Of a stretch of 64,000 bases of DNA, positions 44,066 to 51,895 are shown one piece after another. Each line of letters begins with the position of its first letter. The stretch's first letter is position 1. A program made the translations under genes and the position numbers. The notes under the pieces are model-generated. The model was given only the letters and a program-made list of their open reading frames with translations. It had not been told where the DNA came from and made no database searches. This DNA comes from JABDIP01 sp965237625 (GTDB lineage Bacteria > Pseudomonadota > Alphaproteobacteria > DSM-16000 > Inquilinaceae), in contig CBDEGD010000014.1 of NCBI GenBank assembly GCA_965237625.1, positions 310,001 through 374,000 on the forward strand. The letters are read 5' to 3'.

Positions 44066-44728
44066 CTAGGCATCCGGAAGCAGGGTGGCGCGGATCGATT
44101 TCAGATGGGCGCGCATCGCGGAATGCGCGCCGGCGCGGTCCCGGCGGTCGAGCGAGTCGAGGATCGCGCTATGTTCCGCGAAGGAATGATAGTCGGCCGG
44201 AGGCCCGCCTTCCGGCACGTCGAGGCGGGGCCAGACGACAGAGACGCGCACCGCGTTCAGGATCCGATGCAGCTCCGACAGCAGCGAGTTGCCCGCCGCC
44301 TCGGCGATTGCGCGGTGAAACTCCGCGTCAAGCCTCTCGTAGTCTTCCCAGCTTTGCGCGGCCCGCATGGCGTCGCCAAGCCGCCGTGCCTCGACGAGCT
44401 GCTTGGGCGTCGCGTGGATCGCGGCGAGCGCCGCCAACTCCGGCTCGAGCGTCAGCCGCGCCATCATCGCTTCGTGCGGGCTCGTCTGTTCGCAGACACG
44501 GACGACGTCCGACCCGGCAATCGTGCTTCTGTCCACATTTTGCAGATAGGTGCCGCGGCCGACATGACGCCGCAGAACGCCCTCGACCTCCAGGATCGCA
44601 AGCGCCTTGCGCAATTCCGACCGGGATACGCCGAGGGTCTCGCTGAGCTTCCGCTCCGGAGGCAGCCGGTCGCCCGGCGCGAAATCTCCGCTTGCCAACC
44701 AGTTCTGCGCCTTGTGCAGGGTCGACAT
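44066..44728 (-). CDS. GntR-family regulator, FadR subfamily (FCD domain)
   Basis: 220 residues: winged HTH (RLPPERKLSETLGVSRSELRKALAILEVEGVLRRHVGRGTYL) and the helical FCD effector domain with its metal/ligand residues (LDAEFHRAIAEAAGN, DYHSFAEHSAIL, HSAMRAHLKSI). The ATG at 44728 is chosen because the alternative TTG at 44755 lies inside a palindromic operator. It sits between the two divergent units of the cluster and probably controls both in response to a carboxylate. Confidence 0.9.
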   Translation of the reverse strand: MSTLHKAQNWLASGDFAPGDRLPPERKLSETLGVSRSELRKALAILEVEGVLRRHVGRGTYLQNVDRSTIAGSDVVRVCEQTSPHEAMMARLTLEPELAALAAIHATPKQLVEARRLGDAMRAAQSWEDYERLDAEFHRAIAEAAGNSLLSELHRILNAVRVSVVWPRLDVPEGGPPADYHSFAEHSAILDSLDRRDRAGAHSAMRAHLKSIRATLLPDA

Positions 44729-44749
44729 TTCGGCATCTCTCACCAATGA

Positions 44750-44910
44750 AACCAAATTGGTTCACCTTTTCGAAAGGGCAGCCGTTGCAGGCAATTTCAT
44801 TTCCGATTTTATCCCAATTTGGAAATATGCCTATGCATTTTTCGGGAGCCATGTCAGAATTTCAATCTGTTCGGCGTCAAATTGGTTGTCACAGCCATAT
44901 TGGTCAACCA
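44750..44910. promoter_or_regulatory. Candidate GntR operators in the divergent promoter region
   Basis: AACCAA-A-TTGGTT (44750-44762) and TGGTCAACCA (44901-44910, a TGGT-N2-ACCA dyad of the FadR-like type) both use TTGGT/ACCAA half-sites. An extra half-site AAATTGGTT occurs at 44879-44887. The region is AT-rich compared with its surroundings. Confidence 0.55.
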
Positions 44911-44989
44911 TTGCGCGCCGCGTCGTGCCGATGCGCATCGGGGAGAATTGGCCCTTGGGATCGACTTTCTGTTCGCCGGGAGGCGGACG

Positions 44990-46138
44990 GTGAAGACCGC
45001 AGCGCACATGCCGGTGCCCGGCACCATGAAGGCCTGGGTCCTCGGCGATGCCGAGCAGCTCAGCCTCGTCGACAAGCCGGTCCCTACCCCCGGCCGTGCC
45101 GAGGCCCTGGTGCGGATCGACGCGGTCGCCATCTGCGCCACCGACCTGGAGATCCTGACCTACGGCACACCGGCGCTGATCGAGGGCGGCCCACCCTTCA
45201 ACAAGGGGTTCACCCCCGGCCACGAGTATATGGGCACGGTCGCGGCACTCGGCCCCGGTGTGGACGAGTTCGAGATTGGCGACAGGGTCACCGTGGAAAT
45301 CCACGCCGGCTGCGGCCAGTGCAAGCGTTGCCGGATGGGCATGTACACCTCGTGCCACAATTACGGCCTGAACTACGGCGAGCGTGACAAGGGCCACCGC
45401 GCGAACGGTTTCACGACCGATGGCGGTTTCGCCCAATACGCGGTCAACAACATCAACACCATGATCAAGGTGCCCGACACGATGTCGGACGAGGAGGCGA
45501 CGCTGGTCGTCACCGCCGGCACGTCGATGTATGGGCTTACCGAGCTTGGCGGGTTGGTGGCCGGAGAAAGCGTCGTGGTGATCGGCCCGGGCCCGATCGG
45601 GCTGCTGGCCGTCGCTGTCGCCAAGGCGCTTGGCGCATCGCCCGTGGTCCTGGTCGGCACGCGGGAGAACCGCAACCGGATCGGCAGGGAGCTTGGGGCC
45701 GACATCACGATCGACGCGCTCAACGAAGACGCCCTGGCCCGGGTCATGGAGATCACCGGCGGCAAGGGTGCGGATTACGTGATCGACTGCGCCGGTGTCG
45801 AGACATCGGTCAACCAGGCGATCCACATGACCAACCGTGGCGGGCGCGTCTGCCTCGCGGCATTTCCGAAGAAGCCGGTCTCCTTCGATCTCGGCTACCT
45901 CGCGGTCAACAACATCTATTTGTACGGCATACGTGGCGAAGGGCGTTCGGCCACCCACCGGGCCATGGCATTGATGGCAGAGAAGCGCTTCGACGCCACC
46001 AAGGTCCACACCCATACCTTCCCGATGGAAGACCTGCCGACCGCGCTGCGCTATGCCCGCGAGCGGATCGACGATGCGATCAAGGTCGTCATCTCGATGC
46101 GGGAAAGCCACGCGGCGAACCGCTCGGCGGCGGAATGA
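44990..46138 (+). CDS. Zinc-dependent medium-chain alcohol/polyol dehydrogenase
   Basis: 382 residues. Catalytic zinc ligands: Cys in AICATDLEI and the His/Glu pair of TPGHEYMG; the structural zinc lobe CGQCKRCRMGMYTSC has all four Cys. The Rossmann fold starts at VVVIGPGPIGLLAVAVAKALGA. The GTG at 44990 with GGGAGG upstream is taken as start; ATGs at 45008 and 45026 are possible. Sorbitol/threonine dehydrogenase-like; substrate unknown. First gene of the plus-strand unit, divergent from gntR. Confidence 0.88.
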   Translation: MKTAAHMPVPGTMKAWVLGDAEQLSLVDKPVPTPGRAEALVRIDAVAICATDLEILTYGTPALIEGGPPFNKGFTPGHEYMGTVAALGPGVDEFEIGDRVTVEIHAGCGQCKRCRMGMYTSCHNYGLNYGERDKGHRANGFTTDGGFAQYAVNNINTMIKVPDTMSDEEATLVVTAGTSMYGLTELGGLVAGESVVVIGPGPIGLLAVAVAKALGASPVVLVGTRENRNRIGRELGADITIDALNEDALARVMEITGGKGADYVIDCAGVETSVNQAIHMTNRGGRVCLAAFPKKPVSFDLGYLAVNNIYLYGIRGEGRSATHRAMALMAEKRFDATKVHTHTFPMEDLPTALRYARERIDDAIKVVISMRESHAANRSAAE

Positions 46139-46148
46139 GGAAATCCCG

Positions 46149-47075
46149 ATGAGCAAAGCACGCCGCGGGATCTATGCCGCCGCGATCTCGCCCTTCACGG
46201 CGCAGGGGTCGCTGGATGCACAGAAGCTCGTCGCCTATTGCCGCTATCTGGTGACGGAGGGCGGCTGCGACGGCGTCGCGCCCACCGGCACGACGGGCGA
46301 AGGCAATTCGATCTCCATGAACGCGCGGCTTGCCCTTCCCGCCGCGTTCGCCGAGGGGGGTCTTGCCCCGGATCAGGTGATCTTCGGCACCGGGTCCTGC
46401 GCCACCGACGACGCGGTCGCCCTGTCGCGCGCGGCGCTGGACGCGGGCTTTCCCAACGTCCTGATCCTGCCGCCCTTCTATTACAAATCGGTCGGCGACG
46501 ATGGGCTCTACGCCTATTTCGCCGGGCTGATAGACGGGGTCGGCGACCCTCGGCTGCGCGTCTACATCTATCACTTCCCGCAGATGTCGATGACGCCGAT
46601 CTCGGTCGACCTGGTGATGCGGCTCAAGGGCACATTCGGACCGGTGGTCGCCGGGCTGAAGGATTCCAGCGGCGACTTCGAACAATCCCGCGCCTTCGCC
46701 GAGGCCACGGGTGGAGTCGACAGTGACTTCGACGTCTACCCGTCCAGCGAGGCGATGGTGTTCGAAGGCCTCGCCGCGGGATGCGCGGGCATCATCTCCG
46801 GCTCCACCAATGCGTTCGCGCGCAAGGTCCAGGCCGCGCTGGCGGCGTCGGGCGCCGGGCGCGAGGCGGCCTTCGAGGCAGTCAAGGCGGCGCGCGCCAT
46901 GGCCGGAAACTATCCCCTGATTGCCGCCATGAAGCGGATCGAGGCGTGGCGGTCGGGCGACGACGAATGGCTGCGCATGGCGCCACCGCTTGTTCCGCTG
47001 ACATCCGTGCAGGAGACCGCACTGCGCGCCGATCTCGACGCGCTGGAGCGTGCGCCCGAACGCGCCGCCGAGTGA
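46149..47075 (+). CDS. Dihydrodipicolinate synthase/N-acetylneuraminate lyase family protein
   Basis: 308 residues, TIM barrel. GVAPTGTTGEGNSIS is the pyruvate-carboxylate loop of the family, the Tyr lies in RVYIYHFPQMS and the Schiff-base Lys in VAGLKDSSGD. In a catabolic context this points to a 2-oxo-acid aldolase or a sugar-acid dehydratase/lyase rather than lysine synthesis. The ATG at 46149 follows GAGGAAAT and starts 10 bp after the ADH stop. Confidence 0.88.
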   Translation: MSKARRGIYAAAISPFTAQGSLDAQKLVAYCRYLVTEGGCDGVAPTGTTGEGNSISMNARLALPAAFAEGGLAPDQVIFGTGSCATDDAVALSRAALDAGFPNVLILPPFYYKSVGDDGLYAYFAGLIDGVGDPRLRVYIYHFPQMSMTPISVDLVMRLKGTFGPVVAGLKDSSGDFEQSRAFAEATGGVDSDFDVYPSSEAMVFEGLAAGCAGIISGSTNAFARKVQAALAASGAGREAAFEAVKAARAMAGNYPLIAAMKRIEAWRSGDDEWLRMAPPLVPLTSVQETALRADLDALERAPERAAE

Positions 47076-47110
47076 TACGAAGGAACGCAGAGATTGAGCA
47101 CCGCACAGGC

Positions 47111-47146
47111 CCAGCCCCAAGGCCAGCCCCGAGGCCAGCCCCGAGG
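47111..47146. repeat. 3 x 12-bp tandem repeat upstream of dctP
   Basis: Three copies of CCAGCCCCRAGG run head to tail, the first with A and the next two with G at position 9. It lies in the 202-bp gap between the DapA-like gene and dctP. Confidence 0.85.
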
Positions 47147-47277
47147 ATCGAACCACATCGACCCGGCGGCTGCCTGAGCACTATCATCCCCGGCCCGGAA
47201 GGGGCCGGATGGTCAACGAAGTGGCAAACCGGAGCAAATACCGGACGGCCACATATAAAAACCTAGGGAGGACAGAG

Positions 47278-48339
47278 ATGAAGTCACTTATCTGCAAGGC
47301 AGCGGCCACCCTGGCCATGTCGTCATTCGTCACGGCTGCGTCGGCCGAGGAGATCACGCTGCGCATCGGCTCCGGGCACCCGCCGGGCGTGGTTTATGCC
47401 GGGCTGATGATCGACTACTTCCAGCCCGAGTTGAAGCGCCGCGTGGAAGAGCGCACCGACCACACGGTCAATTTCGTCGAGGGCTATTCAGGATCCATCG
47501 TCAAGGTGACCGAAGTGCTCGAGGGCGTGCAGGACGGGATTCTCGACATCGGCGGCTTCTGCTATTGCTTCGAGCCCTCGAACCTGCCGCTTCATGCCTT
47601 CCAGGTGATGATGCCGTTCGGCACCATGGACCCGGTTCAGTCACTCGGGATCGCGCAGGACGTGTATGCCGAAGTTCCTTATCTGACAGAGGTTTTCGAA
47701 GACAAGTTCAACCAGATTCTGCTCTCACGGATCGCCGATGGCGGCTACAATCTGGGCACGTCGTTTCCCTGGGAGGATCTCTCGGATCTGAGGGACCAGA
47801 AGATCGCCGGCGCGGGCCTGAACCTGAACTGGCTGGAATATGCCGGTGTCTCGCCGGTGCAGTCGTCGCTGGCCACCGCCTACACCGAGATGAACACCCA
47901 TGTCTACGAAGGCTGGATCATGTTCCCCTCGGCATGGGTGAACCTGAAGCTCTATGAGCCCGGCCCGTATTACACGCTGATCGGCTTCGGCTCGATGACG
48001 TGGCACGGCCTGACGATCAACCGCGACACCTATGACGAACTGCCGGACGACTTCAAGGAGGTGCTGCACGAGGTGGCGGCCGACTACGAAGAGCAGACCG
48101 GTAGCGTCAACAAGACGGAATACGACCGGCTGGTGAATGAGCTGCGCGAGATCATCACCGTGACGCAGATCGACCCCGCCGTGCGCGAGGCCTGGGCCGA
48201 AAGCCTTGCCTCCTGGCCACAGCAGATGGCCGACGATCTGGAGGGTCAGGGTCTGCCGGCCAAGACCGTGCTGAACCTGGTGCTCGACAAGGCGGAAGAG
48301 CGCGGCTACGTCTGGCCGGTCCGCTACCGGATCCAGTGA
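47278..48339 (+). CDS. TRAP transporter solute-binding protein (DctP)
   Basis: 353 residues. Sec signal (MKSLICKAAATLAMSSFVTAASA), mature part EEITLRIGSGHPPGVVYAGLMIDYFQPELKRRVEERT, VTEVLEGVQDGILDIGGFCYCFEP, a central ligand-binding stretch (DLRDQKIAGAGLNLNWLEYAGVSPVQ) and a helical C terminus. It is in the more divergent C4-dicarboxylate group (DctP family 38-like helices); the usual conserved Arg is not obvious in LRDQKIAG. The ATG at 47278 follows GGGAGGAC. Binds an organic acid in the periplasm for the DctQM genes downstream. Confidence 0.88.
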   Translation: MKSLICKAAATLAMSSFVTAASAEEITLRIGSGHPPGVVYAGLMIDYFQPELKRRVEERTDHTVNFVEGYSGSIVKVTEVLEGVQDGILDIGGFCYCFEPSNLPLHAFQVMMPFGTMDPVQSLGIAQDVYAEVPYLTEVFEDKFNQILLSRIADGGYNLGTSFPWEDLSDLRDQKIAGAGLNLNWLEYAGVSPVQSSLATAYTEMNTHVYEGWIMFPSAWVNLKLYEPGPYYTLIGFGSMTWHGLTINRDTYDELPDDFKEVLHEVAADYEEQTGSVNKTEYDRLVNELREIITVTQIDPAVREAWAESLASWPQQMADDLEGQGLPAKTVLNLVLDKAEERGYVWPVRYRIQ

Positions 48340-48346
48340 CCGTTCC

Positions 48347-48386
48347 GGCGCGCCGTGCCCCGACCGGGTTCGGCGCGCCTTTTGTT
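48347..48386 (+). terminator. Attenuating terminator between dctP and dctQ
   Basis: GGCGCGCC (48347-48354) pairs with GGCGCGCC (48372-48379) over a 17-nt loop and is followed by TTTTGTT. It starts 7 bp after the dctP stop. The full intrinsic-terminator form implies that only part of transcription reaches dctQM. Confidence 0.75.
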
Positions 48387-48438
48387 GCCGGAGGGCGCGG
48401 CCGGCGCGCCCTTGCCGCTCGAGCCGGATAACCCGCCC

Positions 48439-48939
48439 ATGATGCTTGTCCGCGCCGCCGATAGGTTGACCAGGCTCTTGATGATCCTGGCCGCCGCCTG
48501 GGCGTTCATCCTGTGCTTCTTCATCCTGGCGGACATCATCTTTCGCGCGCTCAACATGCCGCTGCAGGGCACCAAGGAGATCGTCGCGAACTCCGTGGTG
48601 ATGATCATATTCCTGCAGGTCGGCTTCGCGGTCCGCTCGAACTCAATGCTCAAGGCCGATTTCCTGATCGCCGCCTTCGGGCCGCATGGCCGCCGGGTGA
48701 TGCTGGTGCTGGGCCTCCTGCTCGGCGCGGCCTTCTTCCTCTTTCTCATGAAGGCGGGGGTCAAGCCGGCGCTCAGATCCTTCGCAAACGGCGAATTCGA
48801 CGGCGAGGGCGCGCTGCGCGTTCCGGTCTGGCCGGCGCGGTTTACGATCGTGTTCGGCAGCGGCCTGGCCGGGCTGAACTATCTGATTCTCGCCGCGATC
48901 GAGGCCTTTGGTCTCTCGTCGCGCCTGGCGTTTCGATAG
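48439..48939 (+). CDS. TRAP transporter small permease (DctQ)
   Basis: 166 residues, four hydrophobic helices: LTRLLMILAAAWAFILCFFILADIIFRA (including the family's D-x-x-x-R), EIVANSVVMIIFLQVGFAVRS, VMLVLGLLLGAAFFLFLM and FGSGLAGLNYLILAAIEA. The ATG pair at 48439/48442 lacks a clear ribosome-binding site. It lies 10 bp from dctM. Confidence 0.87.
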   Translation: MMLVRAADRLTRLLMILAAAWAFILCFFILADIIFRALNMPLQGTKEIVANSVVMIIFLQVGFAVRSNSMLKADFLIAAFGPHGRRVMLVLGLLLGAAFFLFLMKAGVKPALRSFANGEFDGEGALRVPVWPARFTIVFGSGLAGLNYLILAAIEAFGLSSRLAFR

Positions 48940-48949
48940 AACCAAGCCC

Positions 48950-50287
48950 GTGTTCGATTTCACCACCGCCACACTGATCATCGCGGCCCTGCTCGGACTG
49001 GTCCTGTTGGGCGTGCACGTCGCCGTCGCGCTCGGGGTCACCAGCATGCTTGGCATCTGGCTGGTCACCGGCAAATTGCGCATCGTCGAGGCGACCGTCG
49101 CCTCCACCGCCGCCGAGGCGATGCGGGACTTCACCTTTGCCGTCATCCCCCTGTTCATGCTGATGGGCGAGTTCATCGGCCGCTCCGGCGCGATCACCGA
49201 CATATACATCGCGATCAACAAGGTCCTGAAACGCCTGCCCGCGCGCCTTGCGATCGCGACCGTGCTCGGCAACACGGTCTTCTCGTTCGTCACCGGCGTC
49301 TCGATCGCCTCGGCCGCCGCATTTTCGCGCATCGCCTATCCCGAGATGAAGGCGTTCAACTATTCACGCGGCTTCGCGCTCGGCTCCATCGCCGGATCGA
49401 GCTGCCTGGGCATGTTGATCCCGCCTTCGGTCCTGATGATCGTCTGGGGCATCCTGACCGAACAATCCATCGGCCGGTTGTTCCTCGCCGGGGTGCTGCC
49501 GGGCCTGATGTTGGCCACCATGTTCATGGTCTATATCGTCGGCGCAGTCCTGATCCGCCCCGAGTTGGCGGGCGAGGCCGGCCGTCACGCGCCGCCCCGC
49601 GAAGCGGAGGCCGACCGCATCCGGCTTCCCGTCGCCCGTCTGGGGGTCAGCTTCCTCGGCGTCATGGGCATCGTCGCCGCGGTTTTGGGCGGGATCTGGT
49701 TCGGCATCTTCACCCCGACGGAAGGTGCGGGCGCCGGCGCCGCTCTGGCCCTGCTTTTCGCGATCGCGAAAGGGATGAGATCCCGTGAATTCCGCGCCGC
49801 CGTCTACTCGGTCGGCAAGACCGCGGCGCCGATCCTGATCCTGCTGTTCGCCGCCGCGCTTTATTCCCGCACCCTGGCGATGACCGGCGTGACCACCGCG
49901 ATCCGGGAATACTTCGCGGCCTCGGGGCTGGAGGCATGGCAGGTGCTGGCGATCATCATTGCCATCTGGTTCATCCTCGGCATGGTGATCGACAGCATCT
50001 CGATCATGCTCCTGACGGTCCCGATCCTGGAACCGGTCGCGGTCGCCTTCGGCTTCGACCGGCTGAGCTTCGCGATCGTCGGGATCCTGTCGATCGAGGC
50101 GGGGCTTCTGACCCCGCCATTCGGCCTTCTGGTCTATACGGTCAAGGCTGCCATCGAGGATGACGACGTCGGCGTGCAGGACATCTTTTGGAGCTCGGTG
50201 CCCTATTGGGGGATCATGCTGATCTGCGCGATCTGCCTGATCGTCTTTCCCGGCATCGCCAACTGGCTGCCCGAAACCCTTATGTAA
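48950..50287 (+). CDS. TRAP transporter large permease (DctM)
   Basis: 445 residues, about 12 hydrophobic segments with ALGVTSMLGIWL, FTFAVIPLFMLMGEFIGRSGAITDIY, GSIAGSSCLGMLIPPSVLMIVWGILTEQSIGRLFLAGVLPGLML, FGIFTPTEGAGAGAALALLF and GLLTPPFGLLVYTVK, all DctM hallmarks. The GTG at 48950 starts the protein at FDFTTATLI, the usual N terminus; there is no strong ribosome-binding site, suggesting coupling to dctQ. Confidence 0.92.
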   Translation: MFDFTTATLIIAALLGLVLLGVHVAVALGVTSMLGIWLVTGKLRIVEATVASTAAEAMRDFTFAVIPLFMLMGEFIGRSGAITDIYIAINKVLKRLPARLAIATVLGNTVFSFVTGVSIASAAAFSRIAYPEMKAFNYSRGFALGSIAGSSCLGMLIPPSVLMIVWGILTEQSIGRLFLAGVLPGLMLATMFMVYIVGAVLIRPELAGEAGRHAPPREAEADRIRLPVARLGVSFLGVMGIVAAVLGGIWFGIFTPTEGAGAGAALALLFAIAKGMRSREFRAAVYSVGKTAAPILILLFAAALYSRTLAMTGVTTAIREYFAASGLEAWQVLAIIIAIWFILGMVIDSISIMLLTVPILEPVAVAFGFDRLSFAIVGILSIEAGLLTPPFGLLVYTVKAAIEDDDVGVQDIFWSSVPYWGIMLICAICLIVFPGIANWLPETLM

Positions 50288-50308
50288 CGGTTCTAGAGGA
50301 GACGTCCC

Positions 50309-50614
50309 ATGCCCGCCTATTGGGTGGCGAGATCGAAAATCAGCGATCCGTCGGAATACAAGAAATACACCGACCTCGTCCCGGCGATCATCGCGAAATA
50401 CGGCGGCAAGGTGCTTGCCCGCGGCGGCAACTACGAGATCATGGAAGGCCCGGAATATTTCCACCGCTTCGTGGTGATCGAGTTCCCGACATTCGATCAG
50501 GGTGTCGCCTGTTTCCGGTCCGAAGAGTACGAGTCCGCCGCCCGGTTCCGGCGGGCCGCCGGCGCCGGCGAGGTGGAGACGGTGATCGTCGAATCCGGCG
50601 ACGCGACGGTGTAG
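50309..50614 (+). CDS. DUF1330 family protein
   Basis: 101 residues, dimeric alpha/beta-barrel type (ferredoxin-like): MPAYWVARSKISDPSEYKKYTDLVPAIIAKYGGKVLARGG, YEIMEGPEYFHRFVVIEFPTFDQGVACFRSEEYESAARFR. The ATG follows AGAGGAGACG. Function unknown in general; found here downstream of a TRAP system, 21 bp after dctM. Confidence 0.87.
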   Translation: MPAYWVARSKISDPSEYKKYTDLVPAIIAKYGGKVLARGGNYEIMEGPEYFHRFVVIEFPTFDQGVACFRSEEYESAARFRRAAGAGEVETVIVESGDATV

Positions 50615-50640
50615 GGAATTTTCCGCTCACGCGGAATCGG

Positions 50641-50727
50641 CACCGGCCCTCTCCCCCGCCCGGCGACCCATGAGGATACTGGCCCAGCGGAGTCCGGGGG
50701 GTGGCCGGGCGGGGGAGAGGGCTGGTG
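50641..50727. repeat. Inverted-repeat element between DUF1330 and quinone oxidoreductase genes
   Basis: A 24-bp arm (50641-50664, CACCGGCCCTCTCCCCCGCC then CGGC) pairs with 50704-50727 with one mismatch around a 39-nt loop. It belongs to the same C/T-rich intergenic class as the element at 9070 but has a different core. It may end or attenuate transcription before the next gene. Confidence 0.75.
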
Positions 50728-50762
50728 CCGACTGAACAGAAAATGCGCTAGGGGACAACATC

Positions 50763-51737
50763 ATGCAGGTCGACCGTATTGTCATGCATGCGCAGGGCGC
50801 GCCCGGCGTCATGGTGATGGAGCGGGCCGAGCTGGGACTGCCGGGTCCGGGAGAGGCCCAGGTCGAGCACACCGCGATCGGCCTCAACTACATGGATGTC
50901 TATCAGCGCTCCGGCCATTACCCGATGGAGCTGCCGAGCCCGCTTGGCCTCGAAGCGGCCGGCCGGGTGACCGCCATCGGCGACGGCGTCGCCGAGGTCG
51001 CGGTGGGTGACCGGGTGGTTTACGGCGGCGTTCTCGGCGCCTATTCGACGGCCCGCAACGGCCCGGCCGCCCGGATGATCCGGATACCCGACGGGATTGC
51101 CGACGATGTCGCCGCCGCGGTGCTGATGAAGGGCATGACGGTGGAGTACCTGCTGGAGCGCACCCGGCCGGTGAAGCCTGGCGAGGACGTGCTGTTTTTC
51201 GCCGCATCGGGCGGGGTCGGACAGCTTGCCGGCCAGTGGGGCAGGCATCTCGGCGCGCGTATGATCGGCGTGACGTCGGGTGCGGCGAATTGCGCCGCGA
51301 TCCGCGAGCTCGGCTATGACGCAGCGATCGACCGCAAGAGCGAGGACATCGCCGCGCGGGTTCGGGAACTGACAGGCGGCAAGGGCGTGCCCGTGGTCTT
51401 CGACAGCGTCGGCAAGGCGACCTTCGAGGCTGCCATCGCCAGTCTCGCCACATACGGGATGTTCGTATCGTTCGGCGCGACGTCGGGCGAGGCCCCGCCG
51501 GTGCCGCCCAGCCTGCTGCAGAAATCCGGCTCGCTTTATTTCACCCGACCGACGCTCGCCGACACCATCAAGGCGCGCGACGATCTGGTGCACTCGGCCG
51601 GCCGCGTCTTCCAGTTGATCGGCGACGGCGTGCTCAAGGTGAACATCAACCAACGCTGCCGACTCTCAGAGGTCGCGGCCGCCCATGCGGCGCTGGAAGC
51701 CGGAGAAACCACCGGCTCGACGATCTTCACCCCCTAG
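50763..51737 (+). CDS. Zinc-independent quinone oxidoreductase (QOR) family
   Basis: 324 residues, MDR fold without zinc ligands: GPGEAQVEHTAIGLNYMDVYQRSGHYP (QOR signature), LGLEAAGRVTAIGDGV, the AASGGVGQLAGQW nucleotide loop, and LHSL-type Arg/Lys pocket. It reduces quinones or activated alkenes with NADPH. Last gene of the plus-strand unit. The stop is 42 bp before the inverted 35-bp repeat. Confidence 0.9.
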   Translation: MQVDRIVMHAQGAPGVMVMERAELGLPGPGEAQVEHTAIGLNYMDVYQRSGHYPMELPSPLGLEAAGRVTAIGDGVAEVAVGDRVVYGGVLGAYSTARNGPAARMIRIPDGIADDVAAAVLMKGMTVEYLLERTRPVKPGEDVLFFAASGGVGQLAGQWGRHLGARMIGVTSGAANCAAIRELGYDAAIDRKSEDIAARVRELTGGKGVPVVFDSVGKATFEAAIASLATYGMFVSFGATSGEAPPVPPSLLQKSGSLYFTRPTLADTIKARDDLVHSAGRVFQLIGDGVLKVNINQRCRLSEVAAAHAALEAGETTGSTIFTP

Positions 51738-51779
51738 ATCGGGATTCAGATTTGTTCCAATGTTCTAGAGGACGGTTCA

Positions 51780-51814
51780 GAGATGAGGTCAATTGACCTC
51801 ATCTCATCGTGCTC
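51780..51814. repeat. 35-bp dispersed palindromic repeat, copy 2 (inverted)
   Basis: The same element as at 28876, in the opposite orientation: palindrome GAGATGAGGTCA-AT-TGACCTCATCTC followed by ATCGTGCTC. The only difference is at the dyad centre. It lies between the convergent QOR and LVIVD-repeat genes and can serve as a two-way terminator. Confidence 0.85.
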
Positions 51815-51895
51815 CAGTGGTCTGAATCAGACATAGGGTGCCCATAGGATCGTCTTTCCCGTTTCCTCGTCAGGAACGCGACGCTGTCGGGCGAT

